Assembly: GCA_903916165.1 (NCBI GenBank)
Contig: CAIWVR010000578.1
Coordinates: 1 to 10,804 of the forward strand
DNA: 10,804 nucleotides
Direction of reading: 5' to 3'
Source: an uncultured Hyphomicrobiales bacterium
GTDB taxonomy: Bacteria > Pseudomonadota > Alphaproteobacteria > Rhizobiales > Beijerinckiaceae
Made by a program: the position numbers and the translations under genes
The notes under the pieces: model-generated
The model's input: only the letters and a program-made list of their open reading frames with translations
Told to the model about the DNA's origin: nothing
Databases searched by the model: none
Shown: one piece after another, positions 1-6,956 of the stretch
How positions within the stretch are numbered: the stretch's first letter is position 1
Layout: every line of letters begins with the position of its first letter

Positions 1-192
1 AGATGCCAGCAGCCACAAAGCGCAAGGCGGTCGCAACCGGGTGGTTACGCCGAATGCATAGTCGACGGCAGTCGTGATTTTGACGGTGTAGCGCCCAGCG
101 GCTTCGATCAGATCATTGGCCGAAGCAATCGGGGCGAAGAGGATCAGGGCACCAAACCCGGCGAGGGCAACGACTGAGGGGGAACGACGCAT
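1..192 (-). CDS. Secreted trypsin-like protein, N-terminal part (runs off left edge; possibly frameshifted)
   Basis: The frame starts at ATG 192 and stays open to the window edge (64 codons). An AAGG-like ribosome site lies about 7 bases upstream of the start. Residues 1-25 form a signal peptide (basic RR, long hydrophobic core, cleavage near ASA-ND), so export is expected. The first mature residues, including AAGRYTVKITTAVDYAFG, resemble the opening strand of secreted trypsin/HtrA-like proteins of alphaproteobacteria, where a short segment then leads into a GxGFLVD motif. Here the predicted sequence turns into an atypical CALWLLAS-type stretch right after the FG, and the +1 frame would read ATALRFVAAG, somewhat closer to the expected motif. 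A frameshift is therefore possible. The catalytic triad, if present, lies outside the window. The family assignment is tentative because only about 40 mature residues are visible. Confidence 0.5.
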   Translation of the reverse strand, partial: MRRSPSVVALAGFGALILFAPIASANDLIEAAGRYTVKITTAVDYAFGVTTRLRPPCALWLLAS

Positions 193-469
193 TTTTCTGC
201 CTTGGCTCGATGAATGAAGTGCTTCGGTCGGGACCGGGAGTGGCTGGCAACCGTGAAGGCGACATTCATTGCGACCGATTCTTGCCCAACCAACCCAGAA
301 TCGGAGCTTATTTGCTACGGTATGTCAGTTTCTACCACCGGCAAGGACAAATTGAGGCCCAACAGCTTGCAGGCCCCGAGGCAGGCCTCGGCATTGATAC
401 GAAGGGCTCAGGGCTTGACTCACAATGGAAATCCCCCCGGCACCAAAGATCGGAATCCTTCGGAGCGAG
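193..469. other. Gene-poor stretch, no recognisable gene
   Basis: Short frames exist on both strands but none has a plausible ribosome site or recognisable protein. It holds the upstream region of the left-edge minus-strand gene. A short GC-rich inverted repeat (CCGAGG/CCTCGG, about 376-391) lies inside it, without a T run. No convincing promoter was seen. Confidence 0.4.
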
Positions 470-646
470 GAGAACCGCGCCCTATTGTCAGCCTTGCCCA
501 TTCCCGCTGGTGTCGCTTGGGCTGTCCTGGATCGGATGGATCGACAGATGTTGCGCGACTGCGTTCATTCATTCAATTCTTCGGGGCCTGATGGGCTTTT
601 AAATCGCCACGCCAGAGGCACCAATCCGCGGCTGCCGACGGAGCGA
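470..646 (+). pseudogene. IS630-type transposase remnant (N-terminal helix-turn-helix part)
   Basis: Translation of this frame gives an element close to the N-terminal DNA-binding region of IS630-family transposases. The clearest match is MDRQMLRDCVHSFNSSGPDG starting at base 536, which corresponds to the family's MDRQTLRDWV-R-FN-EG-(D/E)GL block. It is followed by LLNR and then NPRLPTER, matching the family's R-G--PRL-PEQ segment. The segment upstream (ALLSALPIPAGV) is a poor match to the usual leucine-rich stretch, and the expected AAR lead-in to MDRQ is garbled. After about base 646 the family match is lost, and no DDE catalytic domain follows in any plus frame. It is a degraded fragment and cannot encode a working transposase. 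No terminal repeats could be assigned. Confidence 0.65.
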
Positions 647-905
647 AAAACCGAACCCGCCACTGAAAAACCATTCCAATCGCTTGAACGGTCTCGGCTC
701 CGCCGGTTGTTTCCATCAGGGCGAGACAAACCTGCGCCTGAACGGGAAGGACAAGCGCCAGATGGCTGTTTTGGCCTTGGGGGGCGATCAGGTCGAACGT
801 GATCAGAGGGGACGATAAGTTAAACCCGGCGGCTTGCTCGGCCACCGGGTCCATTTTCCTGGGGTGCTTTCCGGCCCCCCAGCATTCTGGATGCGGCCAG
901 GTGCC
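647..905. other. Gene-poor stretch between IS630 remnant and the ABC binding-protein gene
   Basis: The minus strand is open across most of this stretch (93 codons from 854) but gives no recognisable family, and its last third is antisense to the transposase remnant, so it is not called as a gene. An inverted repeat CTGGGG/CCCCAG (859-864 and 877-882) lies just beyond the stop of the minus-strand operon. It could act in transcription termination, but no T run follows it on either strand. Confidence 0.35.
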
Positions 906-1886
906 CTATTTCGGCGACGCTGCCGCGAAGCTCGCGTCGTAGAATTTTGTAAGCGGCGGGGTCGGCTCCTTGATATCACCGAGTTCGATCAGGCCCTGTT
1001 TCATCTTCTCATAGGTCTGCGCGCTGATCTCACCGGTGCGGCTGAAGGCGTGCAGCTTGGTGATCAGATAATCATAGGAACTCTTGCCGTCGTTGCGATC
1101 GATCTTGGCATGTTTCATCAGGATCGAGACCGCCTGCTCCTCATTGGCCGGATCGTAGAGCCAGGCCACGGAACGCTGGTAGGACTTGGCGAAAGCCGTC
1201 ACGGCCGCGCGGTTCTTTTCTGCCCAGACCGTGTTCACGGCCCAGACCGTGAAGGGAAAATCCTTCACATGGGCGCTGATCTCTCCCACGGCGCTGAGGC
1301 CAAGGCTCGCCGCGCGGAATGAGGTGGGAGGATTGAGAATGGCAGCGTCAACGCCGCCCGCAGCAAGAGCCGCAAAACGATCTCCGGCCGCCTTCGCATA
1401 CAAGAAATCAACATCGCTTGTCTTGAGGCCACCGGCCGCCAGAAAACCTTTCATGTAGATCAGCGTGACGTCCTTCACGCCGCCAATGCTGATCGTCTTG
1501 CCCTTGAGATCAGCGATCGTCTTGATATTGGGCTTGGCATAGATCGTGTACGGAGGTTCCGCGAGCGTGTTGATGATGATCTTCACCGCTGCGCCCTGGT
1601 CGGCGGCGCGGACGAAATCCGGAAATCCGGAATGAGCAATGTTGACGGCACCCAAAGCGACCTGCTGTGCGGTGGTTGCTCCCGTGGACAGGGCGTCGAT
1701 CGCGATATTATTTTCCTTGTGGTAGCCGAGTTCCTCGGCGACATACATCGGCCATTGCGGCGGGCCAGGCGCGACCATGCCGGCGATGATCTTTGTTTGC
1801 GCAAGTGCGCCTGTGGCGGCACAGAGCGTCAGTGCGGCGCCGAGGGCGACGCTGCGCGCATAGCCGAGATGCGAAGCTTCTATCAT
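906..1886 (-). CDS. NitT/TauT-type ABC transporter substrate-binding protein
   Basis: Predicted periplasmic solute-binding protein of the SsuA/ThiY/NMT1-like group, which delivers small organic ions to an importer. The 326-residue length is usual for the family. Residues 1-29 are a signal peptide ending in ALA before QTK. The mature protein opens with a beta strand and the loop GPPQWPMYVAEELGYHKE, the typical family pattern in which a ligand-site loop precedes an 'E-LGY/F' helix. It continues with GATTAQQVALGAVNIAHSG and then the ADLKGKTISIGG motif that forms the domain crossover. The frame extends upstream to a TTG at 1913 overlapping the previous stop, but ATG 1886 is preferred because a very strong AGGAGAGGAG ribosome site sits 6 bases upstream. 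It is the third gene of an operon, 23 bases after the TctC-like gene. No permease or ATPase gene adjoins it. The ligand is unknown. Confidence 0.9.
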   Translation of the reverse strand: MIEASHLGYARSVALGAALTLCAATGALAQTKIIAGMVAPGPPQWPMYVAEELGYHKENNIAIDALSTGATTAQQVALGAVNIAHSGFPDFVRAADQGAAVKIIINTLAEPPYTIYAKPNIKTIADLKGKTISIGGVKDVTLIYMKGFLAAGGLKTSDVDFLYAKAAGDRFAALAAGGVDAAILNPPTSFRAASLGLSAVGEISAHVKDFPFTVWAVNTVWAEKNRAAVTAFAKSYQRSVAWLYDPANEEQAVSILMKHAKIDRNDGKSSYDYLITKLHAFSRTGEISAQTYEKMKQGLIELGDIKEPTPPLTKFYDASFAAASPK

Positions 1887-1892
1887 GGGATT

Positions 1893-1902
1893 CTCCTCTC
1901 CT
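1893..1902 (-). promoter_or_regulatory. Strong ribosome binding site fixing the start of the ABC binding protein
   Basis: On the minus strand this reads AGGAGAGGAG, six bases before ATG 1886. It decides between that ATG and the upstream TTG at 1913, whose preceding bases lie in the end of the previous gene and show no such site. Confidence 0.75.
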
Positions 1903-1909
1903 GTGCTGA

Positions 1910-2965
1910 TCAATTGTTCAGGCTGATGACGGACTTGACGCGTTCGACAAGATCGGGCGGCAATCTGTAGATGTCTGCGACGATTGTCTCGATCTCCTCC
2001 CCGCGCACGAGTTCGATGTCGAGTTTCTGGGTATCGGCATCCTTCAGGAAGGCACTGTCCCCCACCATGGTCGCAAAAGCCACGCGCAGCGCCGCGATGC
2101 GACCGGCCGCCACGTCAGGGGCGGCAAAGACGGGGCGCGCCATTTCATAGCGTGCGATGACCGCCGTGAGCACGTTGCGGTCGGCCTCGTTCGCGGCGGC
2201 GTCGATCAGCAATGGGACATCGGGCAATTCGCGATGCTTCTTCAGGCCGATCTGCGTCAGGAAAACAAGACGCTTCTGGTCCATCAGATGCGATGCGTTC
2301 ACGCGCAGGCTCGCATAGGGCATGCCAGCGAGCCCGTCGATCTCCTTCTGTTCGAGGGCGATGATGAGAGAGCCCGTACTTCCGGGGTAGCCGTGTATGA
2401 TGTCGATTTTCATGCCGAACATGCGGTTCAGCAGAAGCGCGAGAATTCCATTGTCCGTGTTCGGCGAAGAGGCACCAAAACGCATGGGCTTCGTGCGCAA
2501 TTCCTCGAACCGGGTCACGCCCGTATGGTCCATGACGAAGGGAATGAAATTTTCCTTCGCCGAACTGCCGATCCAGTTCATCTTGAGCGGATCAAAGCGC
2601 GCGGTTTTTCCACCCTCCGAGAGCAGATGGAAAAGAGGCTCGAAAGCCACCCCGTTCTGCGGCGCGCCCAGCACCGAGCCGTCGCGCGGTGCGACATTGT
2701 AGACATAGTTCGTCATATTCAGGCTGCCAGCGCCGGGCATGTTCTGGACGATGACATTGGCACCGCCCGGCATATGCCGGCCAAGATGGCGCGCAACGAG
2801 GCGCGCGTAACTGTCGTAACCGCCGCCTGTCCCGGAACCGACGATGAGACTGACCTGTCTGCCCCTGTAGAAAGCCTCGGGGCTCGTGGCCTCCTGCGCG
2901 ACAGCGAGCGCAGGCACCAACATAAGCGCAAGGAGGTGTATCGCACACGTGATCATCCTGTTCAT
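1910..2965 (-). CDS. TctC/Bug-family periplasmic binding protein (orphan)
   Basis: Predicted extracytoplasmic solute receptor of the tripartite tricarboxylate transporter (Bug/TctC) family, 351 residues. Residues 1-23 are a signal peptide (cleavage AVA-QE). The mature start has the subfamily pattern FYRGRQVSLIVGSGTGGGYD (from about residue 32). This is followed by YARLVARHLGRHMPG and by the QNMPGAGSLN loop, the ligand-carboxylate-binding signature of Bug proteins. The C-terminal half carries the usual LPDVPLL segment before the last helices. ATG 2965 has GGAGG seven bases upstream. It lies 16 bases after the flavin monooxygenase stop and just ahead of the ABC binding-protein gene, so the three are very likely co-transcribed. 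No TctA or TctB membrane gene is nearby, which is common for Bug proteins. It may work with a distant TctAB or as a sensor. The ligand cannot be read from the sequence. It is a diverged paralogue of the 6957-8003 gene. Confidence 0.92.
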   Translation of the reverse strand: MNRMITCAIHLLALMLVPALAVAQEATSPEAFYRGRQVSLIVGSGTGGGYDSYARLVARHLGRHMPGGANVIVQNMPGAGSLNMTNYVYNVAPRDGSVLGAPQNGVAFEPLFHLLSEGGKTARFDPLKMNWIGSSAKENFIPFVMDHTGVTRFEELRTKPMRFGASSPNTDNGILALLLNRMFGMKIDIIHGYPGSTGSLIIALEQKEIDGLAGMPYASLRVNASHLMDQKRLVFLTQIGLKKHRELPDVPLLIDAAANEADRNVLTAVIARYEMARPVFAAPDVAAGRIAALRVAFATMVGDSAFLKDADTQKLDIELVRGEEIETIVADIYRLPPDLVERVKSVISLNN

Positions 2966-2981
2966 ACTATCCTCCGACAGA

Positions 2982-4025
2982 TCAAGTGAGCAGCGTCATC
3001 ACGCGCTCGCCGAAGCGTTCGAGCCCGTCCTGCATCGGTGTGAAGCGGAGCATCAGATCTGTGATGCCAGCCTCCTCCATGCGGCGAATTCGTTCTGCGA
3101 CGACTTCGGGCGTGCCCACGAGCCCGGCTCCCAGTGAATTCGAAATGCGATCCTTGTTCGCTGGGTCCTCGATCATGTCGGCGAGAGCAAGCGCCTTTTC
3201 CATCGTGTCTTCGCAGATGACGAGTGGATTGAGGCCAAAACCAAGCTTGCGGCCGGCCCGTGCGCAGATCTCCGACATGTGCCCGACGTCCCTGCGGACC
3301 ATTTCGAGATTCTGTTCAAAATTACGGTAGCCCGGCTTGTATTCAGCAAACCAGACATCGCAATGCTCTGCAATCGTCTTGCGGCCTGCGGGCGAACGGC
3401 TCGCCGCGTAGAGGGGCAGCTCATGGTCGCGCCAGCCCTTCACCTGTATCTGGCCAGCCTCGGGGACGACAACTTTCTGAGCCCTGTTTTCGAGTGACGT
3501 CGGAATGTCGACTGCGAAGAACTCGCCCTTGAAGATCACATCCTGCTCCGTCCAGAGCATGCGAAGCACGCGGATGAATTCATCCATGCGCCTGTAGCGC
3601 GCATCGGGATCTGCAAGCCAGCTGCCATTGCCGAACAGATTGAATTCCTCAATCCAATGACCGTTGACAATATTGATCGCGCAGCGCCCGCCGCTGATCC
3701 TGTCGAGGCTCGCCGCCATTTTCGCGACAACCTGCGGGGTGATCATGCCAGGATGCACGGCGATCATGAGCTCGATCGTCTCGGTGAGCGGTGCAAGCGC
3801 CGAGGCGAGCGTCCAGGCTTCAAGGTCAGGGCCAAGATAGCGTTGCGCGATGAGCGTATTTACGAAACCGTAAGCCTCGGCTTTCCTCACCGTGTCGACA
3901 GCAAAATCGAACGCGGGGTCACGCCGGGATTGTGCGCCGGAACTCCGGTGATCTGCGAGCGCAGCCTCCATGCGGGCTTCCTGCCGGATAACATGCGGCA
4001 GCGGCGTCCAGATTCCGTATCGCAT
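2982..4025 (-). CDS. LLM-class FMN-dependent monooxygenase (SsuD-like)
   Basis: Cytoplasmic luciferase-like TIM-barrel enzyme, 347 residues. Family members use FMNH2 supplied by a separate reductase, plus O2, to cleave C-S or C-N bonds or open rings. Diagnostic stretches are HPGMITPQVVAKMAASLDRI (residues 91-110) and SGGRCAINIVNG (111-122), matching the R-PG-I-P---A-MAATLDRLS-GRL-INLVTG block of alkanesulfonate monooxygenases. Next come DARYRRMDEFI (141-151), PLYAASRSPAGR (204-215, flavin-phosphate region) and the C-terminal VGTPEVVAERI (303-313). About twenty residues between 178 and 200 seem extra relative to SsuD. The N-terminus (WTPLPHVIRQE) differs from classical SsuD, so the substrate is open; alkanesulfonate, sulfone or amide-like compounds are options. 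ATG 4025 follows a modest GTGAGGG ribosome site. It is the first gene of the operon with two binding proteins. No flavin reductase gene is visible in the window. Confidence 0.92.
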   Translation of the reverse strand: MRYGIWTPLPHVIRQEARMEAALADHRSSGAQSRRDPAFDFAVDTVRKAEAYGFVNTLIAQRYLGPDLEAWTLASALAPLTETIELMIAVHPGMITPQVVAKMAASLDRISGGRCAINIVNGHWIEEFNLFGNGSWLADPDARYRRMDEFIRVLRMLWTEQDVIFKGEFFAVDIPTSLENRAQKVVVPEAGQIQVKGWRDHELPLYAASRSPAGRKTIAEHCDVWFAEYKPGYRNFEQNLEMVRRDVGHMSEICARAGRKLGFGLNPLVICEDTMEKALALADMIEDPANKDRISNSLGAGLVGTPEVVAERIRRMEEAGITDLMLRFTPMQDGLERFGERVMTLLT

Positions 4026-4561
4026 TTTCCCTCACCGACAGAGGTCTTGAACGAGACTGGCATGATCGAGGCATGCGTCAGGATAAGCATTCATCCCGAA
4101 AAAAGCCCTGACCCAAACTGTCCGTTGTCAGGCAATTTGAGAGAATTGGGGTATTTTCTAACACAGAATCCAGCTTAATCTGATTTCAGTTTAAGCCCCT
4201 TTCAGCGGATGCTGCAAGCGCTATAAACAGCAGGCGCACAAGTGTACCACGACGGCCGGACCGTCACGGTGCCGCTGGCCTGCGGGGTCTGCATGAGATC
4301 AATCTTTATAGGCGATACGGGCGATCCCGATGTGCCATGACCTGATCCCAGATGCCTGAACCGTCAGTCTTCCCCGCCATCATCCACCGGCGTCAGGTCC
4401 ACAGCACCTGTCGTCACAAGGTCGGCTCTGTTGCGAGGATTGAGATTCATCCCTGTGGCCGCACCCCGTTGTTACATCGCGCCCATCGCTTACTTGCTTG
4501 TTTTTCTGTTGCGCCGGGCGCTACAAGCAGGCAGATTCGCAGTCTCCACTCAGAGTCCGGC
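4026..4561. other. Divergent intergenic region between the monooxygenase operon and the MFS gene
   Basis: No gene is supported in these 536 bases. The plus-strand frame of the MFS gene stays open back to 4352, but the extra 70 residues have no family counterpart and their composition is unlike the rest, so the region is treated as non-coding. It must hold the promoters for both flanking transcription units. The clearest structural element is the inverted repeat at 4107-4132. A second, weaker pair (CTATAAA near 4221 and TTTATAG at 4306-4312) is about 80 bases apart. No clean -35/-10 pair was seen. Confidence 0.5.
4107..4132. promoter_or_regulatory. Candidate operator: inverted repeat upstream of the monooxygenase operon
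   Basis: CCTGAC and GTCAGG arms flank a 14-base centre, about 82-107 bases upstream of the monooxygenase start. Position and symmetry would suit a dimeric regulator, but no regulator gene is adjacent and six-base arms can arise by chance. Confidence 0.25.
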
Positions 4562-5968
4562 ATGCCAGCTCGCTATTCCTTCATGATCCCCCTGATCGTC
4601 GGCTGTGCGCAATTCATGCATCAGTTCGATGGCGCTGTGATCGCGACCGCCCTGCCCTCTATGGCCCGGTCGATGCGCGAGGATCCGCTGCAGCTCAATC
4701 TTGCGATCACCTGCTACCTGCTGGCGCTGGCTGTGTTCGTGCCGATCAGCGGCTGGCTCGCCGACCGGTTCGGTGCCAAGCGCATCTACATTCTGGCCAT
4801 CGTCGTCTTTACCGTGAGTTCCATGCTCTGCGGCCTGTCGAGCACATTGCCGGAGCTGGTGATCTCGCGTGTCCTACAGGGCATCGGCGGTGCGATGATG
4901 ACGCCGGTCGGGCGTGTCATCGTGGTCAAGAGCGTGCCGCGCGCCGATCTCGTCAAGGCAATGAGCTATGTGACCATTCCCGGCGCGCTGGCCCCATTGC
5001 TTGGTCCCTCGGTCGGGGGCTTCATCGTCACCTATTTTTCGTGGCCGTGGATCTTCTTCATGAACCTGCCGATCGGGATCCTCGGCATCATTCTGGTGAT
5101 GATCCATATTCCCGAGATCAAGGAAGACGAGGTGGCACCGCTCGATCGCGCGGGCTTCCTGCTGGCCGCCGTGTCTCTTGCGAGTCTGATGCTCGGCTTT
5201 GAATCGATGGGGCGCGATCTGCTGCCGACGCCGGTCGTGATCGCGCTTCTCGCCGGGGGCTCGCTGTGCGGAGCAATCTACGTCTGGCATGCACGGCGTA
5301 TCGACAATCCGATCATCGATTTCAGCCTGTTGCGCATCCCGACCTTCAAGGCGGCGATCACGGGCGGCGGACTGTTCTATGTCACAACCACATCCATGGT
5401 GTTCCTGCTGGCCCTGCTGCTGCAGCTCGGCTTCGGCTTCACGGCCTTCGAGGCGGGCCTGACCACGCTCGCCGGGGCGTTTGGATCGCTGCTGACCCGC
5501 TTCATCTTCCAGCCGGTCCTGCGGGCAGTGGGTTTCCGCAATCTGCTGATCGGCAATGCCGCCCTGTCGGGCCTCTACCTGATAGCCTGCGGCTTCTTCC
5601 AGATTTCGACGCCCTTCGTCCTGATGCTGATGATCCTGTTTATCGGCGGCCTGTCACGCGCGACGCATTTCACGGCGGTGCAGTCCTTCACCTATGCGGA
5701 CATGCCGTCCTCGCTCATGAGCCGTGCCACAAGCTTTTCCTCGATGGCACAGCAACTGGCGCAGACCTTCGGGGTCGGCGTTACTGCGCTGGTGATCCAC
5801 CTCAGCATGACATGGCGCGGAGGGACACTTGTTACGGCGGCTGATATCGCACCGGCCTTCTTCACCATCGCCGTCGCGGTGCTTGGCTCTACCCTCGTCT
5901 TCCTGACGCTACCCAAGGATGCCGGCGCGGAAATCGGCAATGTTGGCCGCCCGCGTGACCCGCGGTGA
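4562..5968 (+). CDS. MFS transporter, DHA2 (EmrB/QacA-like) drug:H+ antiporter type
   Basis: Inner-membrane major-facilitator protein, 468 residues, rich in hydrophobic helices throughout. Family motifs are clear: the first-helix QFDGAVIATALPSMA (21-35; motif D1 with Asp23), motif A GWLADRFGAKR (64-74), motif B RVLQGIGGAMMTP (103-115), and motif C IPGALAPLLGPSVGGFI (139-155), which marks antiporters of the drug-efflux type. Members of DHA2 usually have 14 helices and export amphipathic compounds using the proton gradient; the substrate here is unknown. ATG 4562 is chosen although its ribosome site is weak, because it puts the first transmembrane helix at residue 8 as in relatives. The open frame upstream to 4352 adds a cysteine- and histidine-rich tail with no family match. 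It is transcribed divergently from the monooxygenase operon, so a link by shared regulation is possible but unproven. It could also be an uptake carrier. Confidence 0.92.
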   Translation: MPARYSFMIPLIVGCAQFMHQFDGAVIATALPSMARSMREDPLQLNLAITCYLLALAVFVPISGWLADRFGAKRIYILAIVVFTVSSMLCGLSSTLPELVISRVLQGIGGAMMTPVGRVIVVKSVPRADLVKAMSYVTIPGALAPLLGPSVGGFIVTYFSWPWIFFMNLPIGILGIILVMIHIPEIKEDEVAPLDRAGFLLAAVSLASLMLGFESMGRDLLPTPVVIALLAGGSLCGAIYVWHARRIDNPIIDFSLLRIPTFKAAITGGGLFYVTTTSMVFLLALLLQLGFGFTAFEAGLTTLAGAFGSLLTRFIFQPVLRAVGFRNLLIGNAALSGLYLIACGFFQISTPFVLMLMILFIGGLSRATHFTAVQSFTYADMPSSLMSRATSFSSMAQQLAQTFGVGVTALVIHLSMTWRGGTLVTAADIAPAFFTIAVAVLGSTLVFLTLPKDAGAEIGNVGRPRDPR

Positions 5969-6029
5969 TGACCGCCCGCGGCAATCTCTTCACCGATACA
6001 ATCCCGGCGTTGGCTCCTTGATTGATCGC

Positions 6030-6918
6030 TTACGCTCGCATAGGCAGTCCCGAATTCATGCGCGACATGTCGCTTCCATGTTTCGCCCTTGACAGGCCAA
6101 GCCGCTACAGTTTCGAGACAACAAGAATAACGGAACCGTCGAGCTCGCTTGGAAAAATGGTGGCATGAAATTCGCTTTTTCTACGGCACCCTCTTCAAAC
6201 CAAGATTGCACGTGATCTGGAATTTGCACCAGTGAGCCCAAGATGGCAAAATCGCCACGCGAGTCTATCAAGCCTTGATCGAGAACAGGAATGGTCAGAC
6301 CGTCGCGCTTTGCGATTTCGTCCATCCGATCGACGCGGCTACTGAGCAATAGGCTCGGTGGAATCGCTGTTAGCGGATCATCAACATCCAGCCCTGAAAT
6401 ATTGATGTCTATTTTTCTCTCATTTAGAGCCACCAAAATTTCTGGATGGATGAAATATATTCAAAATAAAAAATGGACTTTAACTTTCCTTCGTTGATCC
6501 AAATTCTCGAGATCACGGCAACATGTCGCCATTCGTCCCTTGGTTCCCGGTCGTCACTACATTTCAGTCGGCACGCCCACGGCTGATAATATCGAGTGAT
6601 GTGAATTTTCGGACGATTAAAAAAATCCTCAGAAGCTTGTGCTCGCCGTGCAAACCAGATCAACATTTGCCCTATCGGGCGTAGGAGCTGCCAACAGAGA
6701 AAAAGGCTCAATCCAGGAGACAAAATGTGACCGCTCAAGGTCGACCTCATAAGCCGTGAATAGCGTCGGTGTATCGGAGGAGAACATCCTGTCGAACAGG
6801 CCTCGCTCTGCCGTTTTTCCAACATTTATAAAATGAGAAAAAATTATTCCGGCATCAGTCTGTGCATCAGGATATCACGCCAAGAGGCAGGGTGATGTCA
6901 GCCCGGCCGCAGGAACAT
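6030..6918 (-). pseudogene. Decayed NtaA/SnaA/DszA-family FMN-dependent monooxygenase
   Basis: Remnant of a roughly 440-residue flavin monooxygenase, reconstructed by changing frame. Near ATG 6918 the read is MFLRPG, stop (TGA 6900-6898), HHPASWR. An extra two bases near 6875 then shift the frame into QTDAGIIFSHFINVGKTAER, followed by GLFDRMF and TPTLFTAYEVDLERSHFVSW, then LVCTASTSF ending at TGA 6631-6629. A further frame gives VRKFTSLDIISRGRAD, stop (6566-6564), NVVTTGN, which matches the family's KFASLDHIS-GRAGWN-VT block with GW changed to D-stop. About 150 central residues are missing. The C-terminal third resumes at IHPEILVALNERKID (near 6455) and runs through SGLDVDDPLTAIPP, RVDRMDEIAKRDGLT and WFEEGA. 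A last frameshift and a TAG (6107-6105) precede a RLGL...GLPMRA tail ending at TAA 6030. It lies 38 bases after the TctC-like stop with AGGAGA upstream, so it was probably the second gene of that operon. Confidence 0.85.
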
Positions 6919-6956
6919 ACCAAATCGGAATGATCTCCTGAACGCCTGTCCTTCTC

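Noticed and set aside
573..854. A 93-codon minus-strand open frame between the IS630 remnant and the ABC binding-protein gene
   Set aside because: Hydrophobic and superficially protein-like, but it overlaps the transposase remnant in antisense and has no recognised motif or clear ribosome site.
2234..2989. A 251-codon plus-strand open frame
   Set aside because: It lies wholly opposite the TctC-like gene and has no family features; it is a shadow of that gene's codon bias.
4352..4561. N-terminal extension of the MFS protein
   Set aside because: The 70 extra residues are rich in His, Cys and Arg, match nothing in the family and would place a long tail before the first helix.
5952..5985. GC-rich inverted repeats around the MFS stop codon
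   Set aside because: GCGGT/ACCGC and two CCGCGG words can pair, but there is no T run and such words are common in this composition.
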